From DASXZH01 sp036502005 (GTDB lineage Bacteria; Armatimonadota; Fimbriimonadia; Fimbriimonadales; Fimbriimonadaceae): a DNA stretch of 64,000 nucleotides. The notes under the pieces are model-generated. The model saw only the letters and a list, made by a program, of their open reading frames with translations. It searched no databases and had not been told where the DNA came from. Position numbers and translations under genes: made by a program. Positions 43,816 through 52,684 of the stretch are shown piece by piece. Location: assembly GCA_036502005.1 (NCBI GenBank), contig DASXZH010000078.1, positions 62,001-126,000 of the forward strand, in the 5' to 3' direction. Every line of letters begins with the position of its first letter. Position 1 is the stretch's first letter.

Positions 43816-45054
43816 ATGCATGTTGATCCGCAACGGACGATCTCCGAGTTGAAGGAACTCCGCGCGCTTACCGGTGATGAAAACGGCGCGCAGCGTGTGG
43901 CTTGGACCGACACCTGGCTCAAGGCCCGAGAATGGTTCCACACAAAGCTTAGGGACCTGCCTATAGAGCACCATTTCGATGCGGCAGGGAACCATTGGAC
44001 GACTTTGACGGGCGATTCCGAAAAGGCGCTGATCATTGGGGGCCACCTGGATTCGGTTCCGAACGGCGGTTGGCTCGATGGCTGTTTGGGGGTCCTGACC
44101 GGACTAGAGATTTTGCGTGGAATCAACGCTGAGTACAATGGCAAGCCGCCGGTGACGATTCGGTTGGTGGACTGGGCCGACGAGGAAGGCGCCCGCTTTG
44201 GCCGCAGCTTGCTTGGCTCCTCGGCTTTCGCTGGAACCGAAACGATTGAAGCGGATAGGGGCAGAACGGACAAAGATGGGATTCGGCTGGAAGATGCACT
44301 TAGACGCTGCGGAGTGGAGATCGATCGGTTTCCCGAGGCTCAGAAAGAACAAGCGAACGCTGCCGCTTATCTTGAACTGCACATCGAGCAGGGCCCGGTC
44401 TTAGAGAAGCTTGGCTTGCCGCTGGGGGTTGTTCTGGGCACGAAGGGCGTTGAACGCCATGCGATCACGTTTCACGGGCAAGAGGCCCATTCCGGCTCAA
44501 CCCCGATGACCGCGCGACGCGATGTTTTAGCTGCTGCCGCTAAGTTGGCTTTGGAAATAAGGCCGATTGCCATGAAACACGCTGATGCCGTTTGCACGAT
44601 GGGAAGTGTGAAAACTTTTCCTGGGATTGTGACGGCCGTCGTCGGCCGTTGTGAGGCAACTTTGGACCAGAGAGATTTGGACGCGGGCGTGCTCGCGCAA
44701 ATGTATAACGAGGCCGTTTCAGCGAGTAAGCAGTTTGCGGAGGAAGAGAAGTGTACGGTGGAATGGTCTCGGATTTGGAGTATCGAGCCGATTCCGTTTC
44801 ATCCTGAGTTAATCGCGTTTTGTGAAGAGGCTATTAGGGATACTGCGGAGACGGTGCAGAAGCTGCCTTCAGGCCCCTTGCACGACGCGGCCGAGGTTGC
44901 CCGAGCAGGCATTCCGACCGTGATGATGTTTTGTCAATCGCTTTACGGCATTAGCCACAACAAGATAGAGGACACCAAGGAAGAGCATCTGGTGTTAGCA
45001 GTGCAGGCAATGGGCAAACTGGCAGAGAAAGCGGCGGCGTGGATTAAGAAATAG
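43816..45054 (+). CDS. M20-family Zn amidohydrolase (N-carbamoyl-amino-acid hydrolase/allantoate amidohydrolase type)
   Basis: A dimetal amidohydrolase. GGHLDSVPNGGWLDGCLGV gives the first His and bridging Asp. WADEEGARFGRSLLGS gives the Glu pair. LELHIEQGPVLEKLGLPLGVV and HGQEAHSGSTPMTARRD mark the carbamoylase/allantoate group. AGIPTVMMFCQSLYGISHNKIE holds the last His. Substrates are N-carbamoyl amino acids or ureides, and I cannot separate these from sequence. The protein lacks a signal and is cytoplasmic. TATAAT is five bases upstream of the ATG. Confidence 0.87.
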   Translation: MHVDPQRTISELKELRALTGDENGAQRVAWTDTWLKAREWFHTKLRDLPIEHHFDAAGNHWTTLTGDSEKALIIGGHLDSVPNGGWLDGCLGVLTGLEILRGINAEYNGKPPVTIRLVDWADEEGARFGRSLLGSSAFAGTETIEADRGRTDKDGIRLEDALRRCGVEIDRFPEAQKEQANAAAYLELHIEQGPVLEKLGLPLGVVLGTKGVERHAITFHGQEAHSGSTPMTARRDVLAAAAKLALEIRPIAMKHADAVCTMGSVKTFPGIVTAVVGRCEATLDQRDLDAGVLAQMYNEAVSASKQFAEEEKCTVEWSRIWSIEPIPFHPELIAFCEEAIRDTAETVQKLPSGPLHDAAEVARAGIPTVMMFCQSLYGISHNKIEDTKEEHLVLAVQAMGKLAEKAAAWIKK

Positions 45055-45159
45055 CCACTCATGCCCAGGCGATCAATCTTCCAGGCAAAAGCGGGAATAA
45101 ATTCCCGCACTCCTAACATCGGAGATGTGCAGAGAAGCGTCATAATAGCCGGGGAGAAA

Positions 45160-45651
45160 ATGACCGAAACTACGCCTTTTCACGTTATAAGATCTTGGCA
45201 GCCAGATAGGCCGCATGTGCTTGTAGTTGCCTGTTCCGATGGCAGATTGCAAGAGCCCTTGGACGACTTCTTGAACCGCGCGTTAGGAATCGTTAGCTAT
45301 GACCGCATTTATTTGCCTGGAGGGCCGGCAGCCCTTTCGCCTGCAGCTTCTGAACACACGCGCCTGGAGATTGCATCAAAAGAGTTTCATTTCCTGCTTG
45401 ATGCCCACCAGATCGAGACAGTAATCCTTACTTACCATTGCTCTGCCGAGGGTGGGCCCGAAGCGTCTGTTTGCGCTGACTACCGGCGGATGTATCCAAG
45501 TTATTCGGCGGAACGTGTGCGCAAGCAGCAGGAACTGGACACTGAAGAGATTTTGCGCGGGCCTTTATCTGAGTTCAAGCTAGAGCAGGTCTTGGCGTTT
45601 CGAATGGAAGTTGGGGCCAATTACGAGATTGATGTGAAGAGCCTTCTTTAA
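45160..45651 (+). CDS. Beta-carbonic-anhydrase-like protein
   Basis: The frame is open to 45061, but ATG 45160 with GGGGAGA before it is preferred. VLVVACSDGRLQEP is the C-x-D-x-R motif of beta-carbonic anhydrases. LPGGPAALSP corresponds to the glycine-rich segment, and VILTYHCSAEGG to the His/Cys zinc region. The usual H-x-x-C is not present; the Cys is next to the His, so metal binding may differ. The length of 163 residues is short. Activity is uncertain, and the protein may be a degenerate or distinct member. Confidence 0.6.
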   Translation: MTETTPFHVIRSWQPDRPHVLVVACSDGRLQEPLDDFLNRALGIVSYDRIYLPGGPAALSPAASEHTRLEIASKEFHFLLDAHQIETVILTYHCSAEGGPEASVCADYRRMYPSYSAERVRKQQELDTEEILRGPLSEFKLEQVLAFRMEVGANYEIDVKSLL

Positions 45652-45652
45652 T

Positions 45653-45683
45653 TTTTGACTTTTGATTTTTGATTTTGATTTGG
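45653..45683. repeat. TTTTTGA-word simple repeat between convergent genes
   Basis: The run of TTTTTGACTTTTGATTTTTG and similar words lies between the stops at 45651 and 45699. The same word recurs inside carB at about 48246-48270. No complementary arm is seen here. Confidence 0.6.
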
Positions 45684-45698
45684 CGAGCGCTCGGAAGC

Positions 45699-47504
45699 TC
45701 ACGGCGTGATAGTCAACGGAATCGTACAACTAATGCCATTAAACGTTGCCTTTATCGTGACAGTTGTCGTCTTCGTCACTTTTGGCGTTTGAACCGTGAA
45801 GTCACCATGAAACCAACTAGCCGGGACGTTAACGTTGGAAGGCGTAAGCTTTACGCCCGCTAAGCTTGAGGTAACAGCCACAATGCAACCAGCAGCGGGC
45901 GCAGGGCCGAGCATCCAAACATGTCCGGTCGTCGACGTTCCGCCAACGACGGAAGAAGCATCCAATAAGATGTAGTTCGGCGCCTCGGCCATCAAAGTGA
46001 ACTGGCAGGTAAGCGTTTTGCCCCCCGCCGTTGAAGTAATCGTCACCACCGTGTTCTTGGCCACTGCCGTCGTGTTGAAAGGAACTGTCAAAGATGTAGA
46101 CCCGGCAGCAAAGCTAGCGGAGCCTGGAATCTGAACCGCCGTGCTGTTGGCAGAAATGGTTATGGGTTCGCTCGCCGGCGCTGCCGATGCCAAGTATAGC
46201 TTCAAGGAGTTTGGAATGCCAACTGCGCTTGTGGGCGCGTTGGTTTGCACATAGTTTAGGGGAACGGTTTGCGTACTCTGGGTCGCCGTAACTCCGGCGT
46301 ACCATTGGGTAAAGGTCATCACGTCCAAACTTCCAGCCTGCTGTAAAGAAGCGATGTAATCGATGATCGCTTCAAAATCCTGGTCATTCCAATCTATCGC
46401 GACCTGAGGGGTTGGGGTGATGTTATGAAAAGTGATCTCAAGCGCCCCACCGTCGGCCACAACTTGGTTAACACTGGCGATAATGTCGGCGCGAGTTTGG
46501 CTGGTGCTATCAGGAACTTGGGAATAGAGCAGGTATTGGGAATCTATCTGGTTAGCTTGCGGCAAGGTTTCCATTACCGTGCGGGCAGTCAAAATACCGG
46601 CAGCGGAATCCGCGGCAAGCACTGTGCTGTTGAAGTAGCCGTAGGGGTATGCCACATGCCGATAGCCCTGATTGCGGGTCCAGCCTTTCGCGACCAGGAA
46701 GTTCGCGCAGGTTTCGTATTCATTGAAAACTTGGGCCTCAGTTAAAGTTCTCAGATCCGGATGGGTGGTGGTGTGGTTGCACATATCCCAACCGCTGTTA
46801 TACATCTGCTGAAGCTGGGCAGTGGTGGCTCGTCCGGCTTGGTCAACATAGCTGCTGATGACAAACTCGGTTCCGCTGAATCCGTATTTCTGCAAATACT
46901 GATAGCCGTAGGTGTAGCTGGAAGAGTAGTTGTCATCGAACGCTATAATCACCTTTGGCCGGGTAAAGCTGTTCATTTCCATATCCGCAAAGGAGACGGA
47001 CATGCCAGCGGTGGTATCTCCAAAGAGGGCAAGCTGCATGGTCGTCATCGTATTGCTCCAAGACGGGTTTCCGCTCGGCACAAAATCGCTCTTGGAGAAC
47101 GTCAGTTTTGACCAGCCAGGGTGAAGCTGTTGGGTGGTGGCTAGGAAATAGTCTTGATAGTTATCGTTGGTGAGGTAAATGGAAGCAGCGTGCCAGCCGT
47201 CGCTATTCACGGGATATTGTGCGTAAACCCACATCGTAATCGTGGTCATGCTGTTGAAATTGGTGCTGATTGCCTTGTGCATGTGGGCATTGCTGCCCGG
47301 CACAGCGGTGAGCATTAGGGAAGGAACACCATTTTGCTCATGCGCGCTATCTGCGGAGACTGAAGCGTCATAGCTTGTCCAGTTGGCCGGATCTTGGAAC
47401 GTTTGATATGAAGTTCCGGCGTGCAACAAGAATGCAGGCTGTTTCTGGGCAAATGAAGTGCCGATCGTTGCGATAAAGCCTAGCAAAAGAAATAGGTGTT
47501 TCAT
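45699..47504 (-). CDS. Secreted polysaccharide deacetylase (NodB) with Ig-like C-terminal repeats
   Basis: ATG 47504 starts a signal peptide (MKHLFLLLGFIATIGTSFAQ), with GGGAG eight bases upstream; the frame opens 12 codons earlier. Residues about 20-180 look like a carbohydrate-binding beta sandwich. The deacetylase shows KVIIAFDDNYSSSY (motif 1), MCNHTTTHPDLRTL (motif 2) and RHVAYPYGYFN. After about residue 390 come Ig-like segments (SLTVPFNTTAVAKNTVVTITS). It would act on an extracellular glycan. The Asp-Asp pair and both His residues are kept, so it is likely active. Confidence 0.85.
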   Translation of the reverse strand: MKHLFLLLGFIATIGTSFAQKQPAFLLHAGTSYQTFQDPANWTSYDASVSADSAHEQNGVPSLMLTAVPGSNAHMHKAISTNFNSMTTITMWVYAQYPVNSDGWHAASIYLTNDNYQDYFLATTQQLHPGWSKLTFSKSDFVPSGNPSWSNTMTTMQLALFGDTTAGMSVSFADMEMNSFTRPKVIIAFDDNYSSSYTYGYQYLQKYGFSGTEFVISSYVDQAGRATTAQLQQMYNSGWDMCNHTTTHPDLRTLTEAQVFNEYETCANFLVAKGWTRNQGYRHVAYPYGYFNSTVLAADSAAGILTARTVMETLPQANQIDSQYLLYSQVPDSTSQTRADIIASVNQVVADGGALEITFHNITPTPQVAIDWNDQDFEAIIDYIASLQQAGSLDVMTFTQWYAGVTATQSTQTVPLNYVQTNAPTSAVGIPNSLKLYLASAAPASEPITISANSTAVQIPGSASFAAGSTSLTVPFNTTAVAKNTVVTITSTAGGKTLTCQFTLMAEAPNYILLDASSVVGGTSTTGHVWMLGPAPAAGCIVAVTSSLAGVKLTPSNVNVPASWFHGDFTVQTPKVTKTTTVTIKATFNGISCTIPLTITP

Positions 47505-47546
47505 ACGCTCCCACCCTATGATATGCAAGAACCGGGCCAAGGGAAG

Positions 47547-50500
47547 CTAATGAAGCGCATCAACTAGTGTTTTTGCGGTGATGTGGGGCTCTTCAAAATA
47601 CTCTTCCAGGCGCAGGCAACTCGATCGCATCGGATCGCGGAAAACCTCTAGCGCTTGGGCAAGCGCTCCGGCCGTGTCGATGCTGGTGACACATGGCGCG
47701 CCCGTTTCAATGCACGCTCTTCTGATATAAGCGCCCTCAGATTCGGCCGCTTGTTCGGCGGACGGGGTGTTGATCATCAGGCTAACTTCGCCTGCTGAAA
47801 TGAGGTCCATCAGGTTTGGGGAGCCTTCATGGATTTTGTTAATCCGCGTGCATTCGATCCCGGCCGCCTTTAGGGCTTTTGCCGTGCCAGCAGTTGCCGC
47901 TATTTTGTATCCACGTTCGCTTAGTTGACGGGATATTTCTATAGCCTTGGGCTTGTCGGCATCTTGAACGGTAACCACCACATAGCCATCTCCCTTGAAA
48001 TTGATTCCGCTTGCGACGAGGGCTTTATAGAGAGCACCGACATAGGTGTGGTCGATGCCTAGGATCTCGCCGGTTGACTTCATTTCCGGCCCGAGGCTAG
48101 GTTCAACCTTGGCAAGCTTTTGGAAGCTGAAAACGGGCGCTTTTACAGCGAAGAGGTGCGGTTCCGGAATGCGGGCGGTGCCGTTTTCGAAGGCTTCGAC
48201 CGGGATTATGGAGCCCGATACGTGGGGCTGAAAAGATTGACGGGAATTTTTGATTTTTGATTTTTGATTTTCGATTGGGGAAAAAGCCTCTTGCGGGGAG
48301 GAGGGGGGGGGGTTCTCGGAGCTATTCAAATCATCAGAGCAGGAGAAGGGGTTTTGAGAACCATCCGGAACCCAAAGACCGCTGGAGTAGCCGAGATCCT
48401 TAAGGTTCTCGCCCATCATGCAACGGGTGGCGAGATCAACCATGGGGATGCCGGTCACTTTGCTTAAATAAGGAACTGTCCTCGATGCGCGGGGATTTAC
48501 TTCCAAAACGTAAGCCTTCTCATCCTGGATCACGAACTGGATGTTCATGAGGCCCTTGACGCCAAGCTCCCGAGCCAACTTACAGGCGCTAGTAACCATT
48601 TGGGCTTGGATGTCATCGCTTAGCGAAACTGCAGGATACACAGCCATTGAGTCGCCGCTGTGGATCCCAGCGCGCTCGATGTGCTCCATGATGCCGGGAA
48701 CGAGTGTATCGACTCCGTCCGATATTACGTCAACCTCGGCCTCTTTTCCAAGGAGATACTTATCTACAAGGACGGGTTGGCCTGGGTTGGCCTGCTCGGC
48801 TTCTTCGTAAAAACCTTTAAGTTGAGATTCGTCGTAAACGATCTCCATCGCGCGGCCTCCGAGAACAAAGCTCGGCCTAACAAGAATGGGATAGCCAATT
48901 TCGGCGGCAACCTTTCTCGCCTGGGCCAGACTTCGAACAGCGCGTCCATCCGGCTTGGGGATATTCAGCTTGCTTAAAAGCTGCTCAAACTGATCTCTGT
49001 CTTCAGCAGCAGCAATCGCGGCCGGCGAAGTGCCGAGGACCTTGAATCCTTTTTCATTTAGCCCTTCGGCCAGATTGATCGCGGTTTGCCCGCCAAACTG
49101 GACGACCACCCCGATCGGGTTTTCGTGGCGGATAACGTCGGTGACGTCATCAATGGTCACCGGTTCGAAGTACAGGCCATCACCGGTGTCGAAGTCGGTG
49201 GAGACCGTCTCCGGGTTGTTGTTCATGATGATCGCGCGGTAACCCAACCGCTTTAGCGACCAAACGCAGTGAACGCAGGAATAGTCGAACTCAATTCCCT
49301 GACCGATCCTTATCGGGCCGGAGCCCAGAACGAGGACCGTACGCCCGTCGCCTTCTCGCGCATCATCCTTAGCGTCGTCCTCTTTCTCGTAGGTGCCGTA
49401 AAAGTAGGGCGTTTTAGATTCGAACTCGCCCGCACAGGTATCGACCATTTTGAAAACGGGAGCATCTTTCAGGTTGGCGATAACTGCGGTCGCGAAGAAA
49501 CGGGACTTGAAGAATGGATCATCCAGGTCGTATCTAGTTGAGAGGTCAGCCCTGTCGGGCGTCGCGGCGTTGTCCGACTCCGATTCCTCAATCTCCCGCT
49601 TTCGGTCCTCCATAAATCGCTTCAATCCCTCCGCATCTAAGGCTCCAACTTGCTTTTCGAGCGCCAGAATCTTTTCGGTGAAATAGCTTCGCGCAAGGTC
49701 GTCTACGTCCTCTGGCGGTAGTTTTTGGATGGCGTTTCGCCATATTCGAAGATCGTCCGCGAACTCTGGCGTAATTCCCACTAGGCTTACAAGACTCGCT
49801 GAGGGAAATCCCGCGATAAAACCTTCCTCAATAATCTGCCGCATCGCAACGGCATCTTCAACATGATCTTTGAGATTGACCAACTTCTTCTCAATGGCAA
49901 GCAGGTTATTGATCTTCCGCAAGAACCACACATCTACCTTGCCGATGCGGTTGACCTCGGCTTCACTCCAGCCTCTTCTTAACCCCTCGGCGAGAGCCCA
50001 AAGCCGCTCGTCGGTGGGCTTCCGAATCTCGCGGGCCAGGTCCTCATCGCCTAGAGCTTGAATTCGTGCATGCCGCAAATCCTTTTGCTTTACTTCCAAG
50101 CCGCGTAAGGCTTTCATCAGGGCAGACTCAAAGCTGCGATCTATGGCCATCACTTCGCCGGTGGCCTTCATTTGAGTGAACAACGAGCGGTCGCCGCTAG
50201 CAAACTTATCAAAAGGCCATCTGGGGATCTTCACCACGCAATAGTCCAGGGCCGGTTCAAAACAGGCTTTGGTTGAGCCGGTGACTTGGTTGTCGATCTC
50301 GTCTAAGGTCTTGCCGATGGCGATCTTTGCGGCAACGCGCGCGATGGGATAACCAGTGGCCTTGCTAGCCAAGGCCGAGGATCGCGAAACCCGAGGGTTC
50401 ACCTCGATAATGTAGTAGTCAAAACTGTGCGGGTTCACCGCCAACTGCACGTTGCACCCGCCCTCGATCCCCAGCGACTGGATGATCTTCAGCGAAGCGG

Positions 50501-51275
50501 TGCGGAGCATGTTGTATTCGATATCGCTAAGTGTCTGGCTTGGAGCTATAACAATTGAGTCGCCGGTGTGGACACCCATAGGGTCCAGGTTTTCCATATT
50601 GCAGACGGTAATGCAATTGCCTTTCTTATCTCGAATGACTTCGTATTCGACCTCTTTCCAACCGAGCAGGCTGCGTTCCACCATGATCTGGCTGCGCATA
50701 GAAAGCTTGAGGCCTTTGTTGCCAATCTCCCAAAGCTCTTCCGGGGTTTCCGCCACACCACCACCGGTTCCACCGAGTGTGTAAGCGGGACGAATGATGC
50801 AAGGGTAGGGAACCACACTGAGAACGTTTTGTAGCTCTTCAGGGGTTTTAATGATCCAGCTCTCAGGGACGGGTTCTTTTATCTCACGCATGAGAGCTCG
50901 GAACTGCTCACGGTCTTCGGCTTTTCGAATGGCACTTAATGGAGTGCCGAGAAGCTTGACGTTGTATTTCTTTAAAATCCCCTGGTCGGCGAGTTGGGTA
51001 GCTAGGTTGAGTCCAGTTTGGCCGCCTAAGGTTGGCAGCAACGCATCGGGTCTCTCTTTTGCTATGACCCTTTCGCAGAATTCGACGGTGAGAGGTTCGA
51101 TGTAAAGGGCATCGGACATGCCGATGTCGGTCATGATCGTGGCTGGATTGCTGTTGATAAGGACGACTTCGTGTCCTTCCTCGCGAAGGCTCTTACACGC
51201 CTGCGTGCCGGCATAGTCGAACTCGGCCGCTTGACCTATCACTATTGGGCCGGAGCCGATTAGAAGAATTTTCAA
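47547..51275 (-). CDS. carB: Carbamoyl-phosphate synthase large chain, with unusual insertions
   Basis: CarB makes carbamoyl phosphate from bicarbonate, ammonia and two ATP for arginine and pyrimidine synthesis. The two ATP-grasp halves are clear (LLIGSGPIVIGQAAEFDYAG and LVLGSGPIRIGQGIEFDYS). The MGS-like allosteric domain is at the C-terminus. At 1242 residues it is about 170 longer than E. coli CarB. Part of the excess is in the middle, around residues 540-600. A low-complexity stretch at about 967-1025 (SENPPPSSPQEAFSP, ENQKSKIKNS) is encoded by an intergenic-type repeat. The TTG start has AGGAG six bases before it, and carA is upstream. Confidence 0.95.
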   Translation of the reverse strand: MKILLIGSGPIVIGQAAEFDYAGTQACKSLREEGHEVVLINSNPATIMTDIGMSDALYIEPLTVEFCERVIAKERPDALLPTLGGQTGLNLATQLADQGILKKYNVKLLGTPLSAIRKAEDREQFRALMREIKEPVPESWIIKTPEELQNVLSVVPYPCIIRPAYTLGGTGGGVAETPEELWEIGNKGLKLSMRSQIMVERSLLGWKEVEYEVIRDKKGNCITVCNMENLDPMGVHTGDSIVIAPSQTLSDIEYNMLRTASLKIIQSLGIEGGCNVQLAVNPHSFDYYIIEVNPRVSRSSALASKATGYPIARVAAKIAIGKTLDEIDNQVTGSTKACFEPALDYCVVKIPRWPFDKFASGDRSLFTQMKATGEVMAIDRSFESALMKALRGLEVKQKDLRHARIQALGDEDLAREIRKPTDERLWALAEGLRRGWSEAEVNRIGKVDVWFLRKINNLLAIEKKLVNLKDHVEDAVAMRQIIEEGFIAGFPSASLVSLVGITPEFADDLRIWRNAIQKLPPEDVDDLARSYFTEKILALEKQVGALDAEGLKRFMEDRKREIEESESDNAATPDRADLSTRYDLDDPFFKSRFFATAVIANLKDAPVFKMVDTCAGEFESKTPYFYGTYEKEDDAKDDAREGDGRTVLVLGSGPIRIGQGIEFDYSCVHCVWSLKRLGYRAIIMNNNPETVSTDFDTGDGLYFEPVTIDDVTDVIRHENPIGVVVQFGGQTAINLAEGLNEKGFKVLGTSPAAIAAAEDRDQFEQLLSKLNIPKPDGRAVRSLAQARKVAAEIGYPILVRPSFVLGGRAMEIVYDESQLKGFYEEAEQANPGQPVLVDKYLLGKEAEVDVISDGVDTLVPGIMEHIERAGIHSGDSMAVYPAVSLSDDIQAQMVTSACKLARELGVKGLMNIQFVIQDEKAYVLEVNPRASRTVPYLSKVTGIPMVDLATRCMMGENLKDLGYSSGLWVPDGSQNPFSCSDDLNSSENPPPSSPQEAFSPIENQKSKIKNSRQSFQPHVSGSIIPVEAFENGTARIPEPHLFAVKAPVFSFQKLAKVEPSLGPEMKSTGEILGIDHTYVGALYKALVASGINFKGDGYVVVTVQDADKPKAIEISRQLSERGYKIAATAGTAKALKAAGIECTRINKIHEGSPNLMDLISAGEVSLMINTPSAEQAAESEGAYIRRACIETGAPCVTSIDTAGALAQALEVFRDPMRSSCLRLEEYFEEPHITAKTLVDALH
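48246..48312. repeat. In-frame repeat insertion inside carB, with a G10 tract
   Basis: On the plus strand, TTTTTGATTTTTGATTTTTG and a CGATTGGGG end (about 48246-48280) are followed by a purine-rich stretch with ten consecutive G (48303-48312). The same words occur in intergenic DNA at 4599-4616, 29676-29717 and 45653-45683. The insert keeps the carB frame. Confidence 0.75.
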
Positions 51276-51295
51276 GATCGGCTCCTAACATCTGT

Positions 51296-51444
51296 GGTCG
51301 AAAGTCGCAGGTCGAAAGTCGAAAGACGGAGCGCCGCTCTGGCGATTGTTATTTCGGTCGCGATCTGATTCAGAGACACAAAACGGTCCGAGCGAAGCTG
51401 AACTTGTCGATCCGTCTTTCGTCTTTCGACCTTCGACTTTCGAC
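51296..51444. repeat. Inverted pair of GTCGAAAG-word repeats between carA and carB
   Basis: The left arm is 51296-51330 and the right arm 51411-51444; the right reads as the complement of the left with few mismatches. The spacer is 80 bases. The right arm abuts the carA stop codon at 51445-51447. carB's AGGAG site lies beyond the left arm. Confidence 0.75.
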
Positions 51445-52566
51445 TCATCGGCCCATCTCCTCCACAAACCTCGCAAAGTAGGGTCGCGAATCCCAGGGGC
51501 CGGGGGCGGCTTCGGGGTGATACTGGATAGACGACACTCTCAACTCCTCGGACCTCAGCCCTTCTACGGTCTCGTCGTTAAGGTTGATCTGCGTTATCTT
51601 AGCCCCGGAACCTTCCATAGATGAAGGATCCACGGCGTAGCCATGGTTCTGGGAAGTAATCGTCACCGAGCCGGTTTCCAAATCCTTTACAGGGTGGTTG
51701 GAACCCCGGTGGCCAAACTTCAGCTTAAATGTACGACCACCTAAGGCGTGGCAGACCAACTGGTTGCCGAGGCAAATACCAAACATGGGCTTCTTACCCA
51801 AGAGATCGCGCACGGTCCTTATGACCGGCTCCAGCCGTGCCGGATCGCCGGGGCCGGGAGAAAGGAGAATTCCATCGGGATTCCATGAGAGAACCTCGTC
51901 CGCCGAAGTCGTCGCTGGCAAAACAATAGAACGACAACCTGCAGCCGCAAACCGACGCAGAATGTTGTACTTCAAGCCGCAATCGAGAACAACTAGCCGC
52001 CGCTTGTAGGTGCCCTCAGTCTCCTCTACAGATTCCAGGCCGGAATAGCCCCAGGCGTAGGGACCCTTGGTGGTTACCGAGTAGACAAAGTCGGAGTCGT
52101 CGTAGCTTTGCCCTTGCTTAATCCTTTCCAAGGCGTCGTCTGGCGAGGAAGTTATCAGACCCATGGTTACGCCGCCGGAGCGAATGTGCTTTGTAACAGC
52201 TCGCGTATCCAGCCCCTGGATTCCAACCAAACCCCTTTCCACCATCAGTTGATGGATCGACTTGACGGATCGCCAGTTAGAAGGTTTATCGCAGGCTTCT
52301 TTAACGATCAAACCGCGCGGCTGGAGTTGTCGGGACTCAAAGTCGTCGTCATTGATCCCGTAGTTCCCAATAAGGGGATAAGTAAGAAGGACAAGTTGCC
52401 CGGCGTAGCTGGGGTCAGTGAGAATTTCCTGATATCCCGTCATGCCGGTATTGAAAACGACTTCTCCGGACGTTTCACCGTCGGCGCCGAGGGGCATGCC
52501 CTCGTACACCGTGCCATCGCTAAGTACGAGATATCTGCTCAATTCTTGAGGGCCAGGCACGCGCAC
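51445..52566 (-). CDS. carA: Carbamoyl-phosphate synthase small chain
   Basis: CarA is the glutaminase subunit that feeds ammonia to CarB. It opens with LVLSDGTVYEGMPLGADGETSGEVVFNTGMTGYQEILTDPSY-type sequence (a typical CarA start). The class I amidotransferase nucleophile is in FGICLGNQLVCHALGG, and the His-Glu pair is in IQYHPEAAPG. The GTG at 52566 is the open-frame start; TTG ten codons in is an alternative. TAAAAT upstream (about 22 bases before) is a possible -10. It is followed by carB after a 170-base repeat spacer. Confidence 0.95.
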   Translation of the reverse strand: MRVPGPQELSRYLVLSDGTVYEGMPLGADGETSGEVVFNTGMTGYQEILTDPSYAGQLVLLTYPLIGNYGINDDDFESRQLQPRGLIVKEACDKPSNWRSVKSIHQLMVERGLVGIQGLDTRAVTKHIRSGGVTMGLITSSPDDALERIKQGQSYDDSDFVYSVTTKGPYAWGYSGLESVEETEGTYKRRLVVLDCGLKYNILRRFAAAGCRSIVLPATTSADEVLSWNPDGILLSPGPGDPARLEPVIRTVRDLLGKKPMFGICLGNQLVCHALGGRTFKLKFGHRGSNHPVKDLETGSVTITSQNHGYAVDPSSMEGSGAKITQINLNDETVEGLRSEELRVSSIQYHPEAAPGPWDSRPYFARFVEEMGR

Positions 52567-52684
52567 GGGACCGCACTGCTTGGCTAGGGATTTTACAGAT
52601 TATATCAGGTACGTCGTATAAACCTCAATATTCAATTTATAAATCGTTCCAGATGTTAAAATAGAATTGTAAGGGGCGGCGGCC

